Assembly: GCA_946415365.1 (NCBI GenBank)
Contig: CAMKSE010000010.1
Location: forward strand, 80,960-144,959
Source: an uncultured Prevotellaceae bacterium
GTDB lineage: Bacteria; Bacteroidota; Bacteroidia; Bacteroidales; Bacteroidaceae
DNA: 64,000 bases
Reading direction: 5' to 3'
The notes under the pieces are model-generated. The model did not search any database and was not told the origin of the DNA. It saw nothing but the letters and a program-made list of their open reading frames with translations. A program made the position numbers and the translations under genes. Shown here piece by piece: positions 61,401 through 64,000 of the stretch. Positions within the stretch are counted from its first letter, which is position 1, and each line of letters begins with the position of its first letter.

Positions 61401-62340
61401 GCGCCAGTTCACAGACGGAGGCAGTGTGGATAATAATGTCTATCAGGCCAATATGGTTTATCCTGATGCCAACAATGCTGACGGCGATAAGGAGAATACC
61501 AATACCTTCCTCTGGGACTTCTATTATTCGTATAACGGCTACCGTGACATGAACGATGATAAGTACCAGGAGAATGACTATTATCACAACTACTATATGA
61601 CTGCTCGCACACATGAGGCTTATCCGCGCCTGGCAGCTGCCATGCCGTACATCATCGGATTCCCGGGTCAGCGCTACTATGAGTTCGACCTCAGCGGTAA
61701 GTTCGAAGCTGTCACGGCCAAGGAGGCACATAAGATAGACGGTGAGATTATCGGAGCACAGACCATCACCTTCGCTTCGGCTGTTTCTACGAAGAATGAG
61801 CCGGTAGTAATCGCTGTGAGCGATGATGAGATAACGGCGATGGTGGCATCTACCACGTATGATGGCTACACCTTCAAGCCCAGCTATCTGAACAGTCCCG
61901 AGGTGACAACGGGTAAACATGCTTTCTTGCTCAGCAACGACGGCGACTGTTACAATGAGGACAATGTAAATACCGCCACGGCTGCTGTAGTGGCCTTCAG
62001 ACCCTATTTCGAGGCAGCACCTCGTCCTGCCGGTAGTACCCGTACCATCGTCTTCGGTAGCGAGCAGCCGGAGGATCAGATTATTGAGCAGCATGGTGAC
62101 CCGACGAAGGAGGAACTGAATGGCGGACTCCATATCTACACCAGAAAGGGTAAGATCTACGTGAAGTCGTCGCTCAGCTTCACTGAGGACCTCCGTGTTG
62201 TCACGCCGGCTGGTGTTACGGTGGCCACGCTCACGGTGAAGCCGGGACAGACGGTGGAGGTGCAGGCAGACTTCTCCGGCATGTACATCGTCCATACCCT
62301 CGACGGATTGTATACTAAGAAACTATCAGTCAGAAAATAA
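49426..62340 (+). CDS. Giant 4304-residue secreted repeat protein
   Basis: 4304 residues, no frame break. Signal peptide MRVRYIIVSLMMLLAAMTVK with TTG start; no ATG before it gives a full signal. Residues about 45-2040 hold dozens of NVYGGGN, VFGGGN, DVYGGG or IYGG units separated by 20-40 residues, as in a beta-helix or beta-roll. A Ser-Glu-Ser tract lies at about 1230-1250. Residues about 2050-3200 have another loose repeat (G-Y-x-x-x-s-x-x-e-a-x-x-f, e.g. YKLNDPVSYWDFRLMSDADR and YTVGQQIDNKTYESMTAQQK). About 3455-3540 looks GLUG-like (FSGTLHGDGHTVSGLP, VYNLGVTGSFSGAG). The last 70 residues (VVTPAGVTVATLTV, GMYIVHTLDGLYTKKLSV) resemble a type A sorting tail. Likely a surface adhesin or scaffold linked to the pilus genes. 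Confidence 0.85.
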   Translation: MRVRYIIVSLMMLLAAMTVKAQGSTPDPQSESNEQNTQSEQSEQPEFLINIGGNVYGGGNAGDLDGNTKVSVYGGYLTDVYGGARMANVGGSTFVNIDGKNASDDIFIVNVYGGNDISGTIGQGTVTTTVPTESGELENIWKTAADNDDKTKNKIDNTWKTFIHTSASDPLTIGEGENAVTGDSKMLVIGSLFGGGNGDYTYGTKTTGEGESATTTYIAKVGETEVAESATELKAPELSKTYLEIKGGCIAHVYGGGNNATVTEATTICIDNESSDLVSMGTVYAAIHQKDAVELLGLLRARMALTTFQSNLSSWAFNHARVFGGNNKAPMAIMPKWNLQKGIIRDLYSGGNEGAMTCENGLVLNIEPSSANNDKLFVSNVYGGCRRADVRPQKLINGVMTDVTAYPPEGSIAPVGLAARTTVRGGQITNVYGGNDISGKVYGGNAVGIYTSILGDVYGGGNGSYAYTDNANLVALDEYKDFYYNPGSNSVDALNAFRPNAEQVSIRLYGGEDPSKPIVIKGSVFVGGNSATLKTTKEKPMVQLKIGSNVIVNNVFLGDNGANMIKYQNANDVLKIYKQYVGADGQLSDTERTDWKFNSLDLTDDDTFAEYMKGCALDLMPSVVFDNTERGDNANYKPYSAYIGSFYCGGNVGSMTNAGTTTIDFAHKVVIFDKLVGGCNSAIVKAVDDYNARYEGGLIGENTNETGNKLVLNLSGLKIQPKRWKETPDLNASLPDNYLMWNTVDSRGYDVDTKTYPEMDPVTSGSASESNDDDLARRLFGGNIYGGCCESGIVNGNVVINLNETIIERDKLFDVVESGELGEENSLYGESQTATTTYHITQRNTGVILGQQGMDVFGQALNVFGGGKGKDTEIWGSTTINLNKGYTFQIFGGSEEGTIGKPTGTTKAADLTYATSNNELTYNFNGKTFTYNPAYSCYVNLCGTIPGVSKSESNQNDNMADCEFMYGGGFFGPICGNTVINLGAGRIFNSFAGSCNADILGHTETYIGRQIKPAFKEQMGNLGTPSNGLEDETYYTPGFTWVRDITYGANDLGGRIFGSKDFTHRVRKASDPYGANVLSMVHQSDTNGDGTPDARSVLVAGAYTEYLQGRVDQIYGGCYGTYDYSDPKFKRYTYTQGETIPTDGTVPSGTDLGDTKVDSNKNPLFYKPRVDNAFVNFRPTYAHTNNVVKRVFGAGQGESGEKERDIMQNRSYVLIDIPQIAETTGSSGSSESSESSESSESSESSESSESANFNKYGNMEVFGAGAWGGVGMKYTYDETKAATFDLDRASAIIDLVRGDIGAAYGASYEEGVTRRTLVNVPQGSTIKIGSIFGGGYGTETYKPCDVYEAHVEYHSPDAVLVNNRPRVDANGQNLGNPLMLGAIYGGNNNQRRTIYGFINIDVPVRQSHYQYGMTTGNVYGAGYGSRTWNEYTQIDLKHGANVYEVYGGGEAGGVMSAESVAKYYVKNPYQLEPNAWKAAWTLGSSGYDPADFTAYHSNTATNLNNPLTRWAEMDDRSTKTYKYNTNVIIHEGAYVGNYAYAGGFGMEEDKFAGSGDVYGTTYVALLGGTVNKDIYAAGTSGAVYDLFGAENFTASANAYIKGGTVRNVYGGGWRGSVGYHAGAISNVVAPTADDPDRDGEAHVVIGDPDGTSHVSGIPSITRNVYGGGEGGAIYGDAYVTINKGYIGYRYNSELSDDASTELDDRYVPELDDAKAGDNLLEKGGNIFGGGYVANSYVDRSHVTMWDGIVRGGLYGGGEIGPIGRGTVHASSIGNFPSYVMHNYNFDGCQPAAIFKGGETNVYLYGGHVMRDVFGGGRGYDNWGGDGWMTEEEEKTMDRSSKGYVFGSTAVHIYGGEIGTAEGVLQGYGNVFGGGNEGFVYSATGKKVGTDRSDEHLTNGVPTDGGGFYYTDGDKNEELTRDCYVEVAPQCKVKPDCSVKIGSTTYTAGEYVPTSVLNQLGNWNGAASTWEKLDTRGIVIHNALFAGGNITEGSDKLFANTVTVYGNAAASLRDVFNIDLISLGTDDMGGLYGDGNLTLVNGFRELHIDNYGTDYYSLNETLEIDDYELLTERQKAYYQLKYVTATDHTYDYYECKVLHHYTGNDKDYKKGQKVTATTWATFDADEKTKWVAGRKTYQEDDKIEESEYILMDEAEQAAWTLFGVTSIYAGRPMNTIQRADMCGVFGSRMVMQGAQDRVPEAVDYTNYTINRVDEVSLNKSTQSGTTHGNYFGIYNVVNYLGNLTSDVFFDDVRETDSKITANKGNTKKTNTPYGTASYYLWKSEDPQGKNRNNGISHNMVALASGVYLEIKREEGELTGEDDWGYITGVVQLDLINVMQGMGGGYVYARNEHGRKTWHGPNTESPWGKVTMLDENLTARTYRRFEYENSSDGSSKQFIQTSGNFIHNTKQIVDDCYPNSGMYNPTKAAYEDSPAHYWFIRGSIYVYDQYISAYTGSANAYAEKVEMPLTIAAASNGRMTLREVQPNYYAYYDKNGNKLGSEGGDETLIINNKTYKLNDPVSYWDFRLMSDADRARFEKETYVVIEDCSVGGQPYAKGTVLTLSEYNSMKSQNNGSGPAVTYTEGDQVKNDGNFFYFFRSSNNISHDTGYLLTYEVNNPGVWNKYYTETSPESGATPVKLNSDQYKTATTSNYTAGPTFTPKSGNSVYGQETIKIGDIINGTTVTKYTKSVSGNLTSANRYAAVAAGTMLTEGATYYTSSSGGGEFKATGAEVANGTNYYIGQATVEEKAYVVTKEYSVKDKNGVETQHLNPGTPIYKSKYTDTNVYDSGLWATMTSGSDPTVVEAKVCKKMLEFSSSDYVYVGQLLTADDIADMKAKVKAKHDGMTDAEAEAYLNEYIDDAYYCTKNGLYGGTYFEAGKAYRAIDTWCAISDADRANFVYNYDALDLLVDPTFCGRLEDTYDLEEHYGFKPQYDGYTPESTPEAVNAGTATAQYQGSTPLSPAIYSKTQPIDYQAECTTSISYTDESNQTVSWPKNSAQSSWLTREQYEDIPNEKHHYSPIAVTAPGDYYMVKTAFMHGDVPYTVGQQIDNKTYESMTAQQKSYLDVVTFPADLCSTPRQETVDGKEVTVYDEKSYFYCREPYTINEKGMGKSVKAVVANANGRKSDGTTETISVDDVKTSGEVPAGFIIAQGTDENDPNTYKSLTNLQTGNFLIHGTSPTEISTLYVSNESDINDLSSEKIITVIYLYEYEESDESGLNVVPVSERHIVNIHINFKSGVPEISEIDPPTIVLPGTTLGLNTPTVTQGAYRVTESGWEIFADGADATTHYNGQPYTNGETPVWWYQNGYYIAYYAKTRLGKTYSNSVPVSVANYHDLAKVMGDKQHHYFIDHKDVDYEPKIYINDYSGNTPAQNGLDLFKNLIDLSHKTLTYDSEGAPVPYNNSEDETDPLNGHVPLDNTHATKPMRGGQYLEFFLRTNLSGTSNWTPIANGTNECFSGTLHGDGHTVSGLPSSLFNHLCGDVYNLGVTGSFSGAGVAETGDGYVENCWINTTGTPDGTVYAVFGNPTDGVSTTKQIVNCYYQDTKTYKTDASDHGLARPMPENAFFNGEVAYDLNGFYLWKRYNDAKTTSGTQYNYFAVGSDGKLELQPAKYYESDPSLCSSGYGEKMYVENRFADGDFVYVGTDGLGTIPTSANERRYSYEVEENGVLKTKTTHLPIWPDDYIFFGQALNYSHMDGKNGRDLRTHQDLPSVIKKGNDRVLTTDEGNRVYRAPAYFRSKKMGMAYFNPYAVFAAEEKLTAEQIAAHATARTAYPGMTAIDFTGSNGDLTHDYAKGLDASDPYADITGGAFFPPLLDDGGVKEFYNADLTQNLLAYTMTTTTAAAQTNATVGGYMTDVAYSETNTKYHTVDAWSGRIGGHWVQKQADDSFLAKYDHMLVDRQDFNAPIGYSFAVGQRMWYQRMPDNYVGQKTVIENNVEKIVYDTHAGWEGVSLPFKADIVTTDVKGEITHFYSGSWESKNDTHKKIGHEYWLRQFTDGGSVDNNVYQANMVYPDANNADGDKENTNTFLWDFYYSYNGYRDMNDDKYQENDYYHNYYMTARTHEAYPRLAAAMPYIIGFPGQRYYEFDLSGKFEAVTAKEAHKIDGEIIGAQTITFASAVSTKNEPVVIAVSDDEITAMVASTTYDGYTFKPSYLNSPEVTTGKHAFLLSNDGDCYNEDNVNTATAAVVAFRPYFEAAPRPAGSTRTIVFGSEQPEDQIIEQHGDPTKEELNGGLHIYTRKGKIYVKSSLSFTEDLRVVTPAGVTVATLTVKPGQTVEVQADFSGMYIVHTLDGLYTKKLSVRK
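53116..53175. repeat. In-frame GA(A/G)TCTTCC nonamer array in the giant gene
   Basis: About six 9-base units encoding Ser-Glu-Ser repeats. It is a clean tandem array within otherwise ordinary coding sequence. Confidence 0.85.
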
Positions 62341-62358
62341 CAAAAGAAAGGAAAAGAT

Positions 62359-63741
62359 ATGAGTAAGACAATGAAACGAATGATGATTCTTGCCCTGCTG
62401 ACCGTTGTCAGCATGGGCCTGAAAGCACAGGATGCTCAGGTGAAGGTGCTCTTCAGCGACTTCACTGGCGGAACGGTGGAGACCAAGGCCATTGAGGGCC
62501 AGGAGGTCACGATCACGGTGACGCCCGACGAGGGGTACCAGATTGAGAAGAGCGACATTGAGGTCATTGCCGTGAAGGATCCCGCCTCGGCCACCCGTGG
62601 TGATGAGAGCATATCCATCGGCAGTGCCCTGGAACTCATAGGTGACGATCCCGAGGATCTGACCGAGTCACGCGAGTATTCCTTCGTGGTACCCGAAGGT
62701 CTCGGCGCATGGGTCTGCAGGGCCGACTTCCGTGAGGCTGGCAAGCCTGCCACCTCAGGAGACCTCAACGAGGATGTCATGTGGGAAGTGACGGGCGAGG
62801 AGGGTGCGATGGTCCTGACCCTCAGTGGCAAGGGCACCGCAGGCATCGTCTACACAAAGGGAGGCGGTAACAGCGGACTGCCCTGGAGCTCGTTCGCAGA
62901 AGACATCACTGAACTGGTCATTGAGGGTGACATCGAGGCTATCGGTGACGGCGTACTCGAGGGTCTGACGGCCCTGACCACCATCACGCTGAAGTCTTCG
63001 AAGTTCGTTGCCTTGGGCAAGAACGAACTCCCCAAGGAGGTGGCAGTCGACGTGCCGGGACAGTTCTATAATGAGTACAAGGCCAATGCTGGCTGGAGTG
63101 CTGCTACCCTCGACAGCAAGGACGGCATTCTGATGAAGGGTGTCGCCTTCGGCAAGGGCAACGACTACGACGTGTTCGTCAGCAGTGAGGCTGTGCTGGT
63201 GCCTTCCGTGCTTCTGGCATTTACGGTGTCGGACATCGATGGCAGCAACGTGAAGATCAGTGAGATTACTGACGGCATCATCCCCGCCAACGTGCCGGTA
63301 TTGCTGCTGAGCAAGGAGATTGACGACGATGACTTCCGTACGGCTGCCAGCACTGAGGCTGGCTCTGCCAAGGACGATGGTCTGCTGAAGGCTGCAGGGC
63401 CTGGTGGACAGGAGGTGACGCTCGGAGAGGTCTATCTGCTCTACAACGATGTGTTCTACCTCTCTCAGGCAGGCACCATCCCCGAGGGTGGCGTCTATCT
63501 CACGATGCCGAAGGAAGAGGAGACGCAGCCGTCCAAGACGCGTGCCGCCCTCACCATCGGCGACGGCGGTACCACTGCCATCATCGATGTCTCTCGTCTG
63601 ATCGACAGCCCGTCTGCCACGACCAAGTCCGGCTGGTACGACCTCAGCGGCCGTCGCCTGAGTGCCGCCCCCACACGCAGCGGCCTGTATATCTATAATG
63701 GCAAAAAAGTCGCAAAACCCTGCCCCTCTACACCTTTTTAG
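62359..63741 (+). CDS. Secreted protein with sorting-like C-terminal tail
   Basis: 460 residues. Signal peptide (MKRMMILALLTVVSMGLKAQ, from the second Met). Residues 25-70 (VKVLFSDFTGGTVETKAI, then VTITVTPDEGYQIEKSDIEV) look like the 'bacterial repeat' beta-sandwich. The middle has an acidic beta-rich region and a leucine-rich-like turn (ITELVIEGDIEAIGDGVLEG). The end has GWYDLSGRRLSAAPTRSGLYIYNGKKVAK, the tail common on exported Prevotella and Bacteroides proteins, but followed by an extra PCPSTPF encoded by a CTCTACACC repeat unit that recurs downstream. It starts 18 bases after the giant gene and is probably co-transcribed; perhaps its surface partner. Confidence 0.8.
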   Translation: MSKTMKRMMILALLTVVSMGLKAQDAQVKVLFSDFTGGTVETKAIEGQEVTITVTPDEGYQIEKSDIEVIAVKDPASATRGDESISIGSALELIGDDPEDLTESREYSFVVPEGLGAWVCRADFREAGKPATSGDLNEDVMWEVTGEEGAMVLTLSGKGTAGIVYTKGGGNSGLPWSSFAEDITELVIEGDIEAIGDGVLEGLTALTTITLKSSKFVALGKNELPKEVAVDVPGQFYNEYKANAGWSAATLDSKDGILMKGVAFGKGNDYDVFVSSEAVLVPSVLLAFTVSDIDGSNVKISEITDGIIPANVPVLLLSKEIDDDDFRTAASTEAGSAKDDGLLKAAGPGGQEVTLGEVYLLYNDVFYLSQAGTIPEGGVYLTMPKEEETQPSKTRAALTIGDGGTTAIIDVSRLIDSPSATTKSGWYDLSGRRLSAAPTRSGLYIYNGKKVAKPCPSTPF

Positions 63742-63771
63742 GTTAATCGTCTGATTATCAGAGTCATTTTG

Positions 63772-63801
63772 GGGTGTAGACTTCTCAAAAAGTCTACACC
63801 C
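63772..63801 (+). terminator. 12-bp hairpin at the end of the surface locus
   Basis: GGGTGTAGACTT (63772-63783) pairs with AAGTCTACACCC (63790-63801), 6-base loop. No T-run on the plus strand follows, so terminator function is uncertain. Confidence 0.45.
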
Positions 63802-63823
63802 ACTCTACACCCACTCTACACCC
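63794..63823. repeat. CCACTCTACAC 11-base direct repeats
   Basis: Three contiguous units of 11 bases containing CTCTACACC (first partial). The same nonamer occurs inside the 3' end of the preceding gene at about 63726. Confidence 0.8.
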
Positions 63824-63844
63824 TGTAAAAATGGTGCTCTCGCA

Positions 63845-63910
63845 TTTGAGTATAGGCGAACGACCGTTTGAGTATAGGCAAACGGTTGTTTGAGTATAGG
63901 CGAACGGTTG
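63845..63910. repeat. Three 22-bp tandem repeats
   Basis: Units at 63845-63866, 63867-63888 and 63889-63910, consensus TTTGAGTATAGGCGAACGRYYG. They are contiguous with no spacers, so this is not a CRISPR. The remaining 90 bases to the window edge hold nothing I recognise. Confidence 0.92.
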
Positions 63911-64000
63911 AGAAGGTAGGGTTAACTCCCTGCGAGGATAGGGCCTTGACTTTTCCTGATTTCACTAGACACTTTTTCTCTTCATTAGCTGATTCTGTAG

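Noticed and set aside
54529..62295. Long minus-strand ORFs opposite the giant gene (54529-56103, 60820-62295)
   Set aside because: Produced by the codon bias of the sense gene; valine/histidine-rich shadows without starts or domains.
63845..63910. CRISPR array at the three 22-bp repeats
   Set aside because: Units are contiguous without spacers and there are no cas genes.

Overview
The window looks like a chromosomal segment of a Bacteroidales bacterium, most likely Prevotellaceae (Prevotella sensu lato) from a gut or rumen habitat. The evidence is the recurring Bacteroidetes -7 promoter box TAnnTTTGC a short distance before starts, the general lack of Shine-Dalgarno sequences, the MurF-Alr fusion, Fkp, a GSCFA protein, a TonB-dependent receptor, DUF3575/DUF5119/fimbrillin genes, and surface proteins with C-terminal sorting-like tails. 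The species cannot be named from the sequence alone.

Positions 1-11.7 kb are an accessory region. Small genes (DUF1653, a phosphoribosyltransferase-like protein, an orphan HicB-like antitoxin, short antitoxin-like ORFs), two AAA-DUF234 ATPases, a WecA-type glycosyl-phosphate transferase and several gene scars (Abi-type antitoxin start, S24 repressor, serine recombinase tail) sit between copies of a mosaic repeat. The repeat is built of hairpin cassettes whose loops are conserved while their stems change in a compensatory way.

Positions 11.7-36.2 kb are mostly housekeeping: TrmH-family methyltransferase, MTA/SAH nucleosidase and LuxS (activated methyl cycle); a YfhO-like membrane protein overlapping Fkp (GDP-fucose salvage); GSCFA and four-helix-bundle proteins; MurF-Alr (peptidoglycan); a GatC-like permease with KduI and an ExuT-like transporter (uronate use); a secreted CotH-dockerin protein; a ribonucleotide-reductase C-terminal-like protein, FolB, an amidase and MlaD; DnaA; and a TonB-dependent receptor. 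This part is peppered with short tandem arrays made of a fixed core plus 1-3 free bases (GTTTANN, ATTGAAN, AGTGAAN, CTCCTGN, ATAACGNN, ACTAGTNNN). They lie across stop codons and gene junctions or are carried in frame inside genes. A 58-bp perfect palindrome also lies in frame in fkp.

Positions 36.4-63.7 kb form one long co-directional surface locus behind a single recognisable promoter: an OmpA-like/DUF3575 protein, a DUF5119 lipoprotein, five fimbrillin-like lipoproteins that all carry a Thr-Arg-Ala site suited to type V pilus maturation, an inserted AAA/PD-(D/E)XK protein, a 4304-residue secreted protein dominated by YGG-type repeats, and a secreted partner with a sorting-like tail. The likely product is a type V-like pilus or adhesive surface structure with an exceptionally large secreted component. 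The window ends in a hairpin and three 22-bp tandem repeats.
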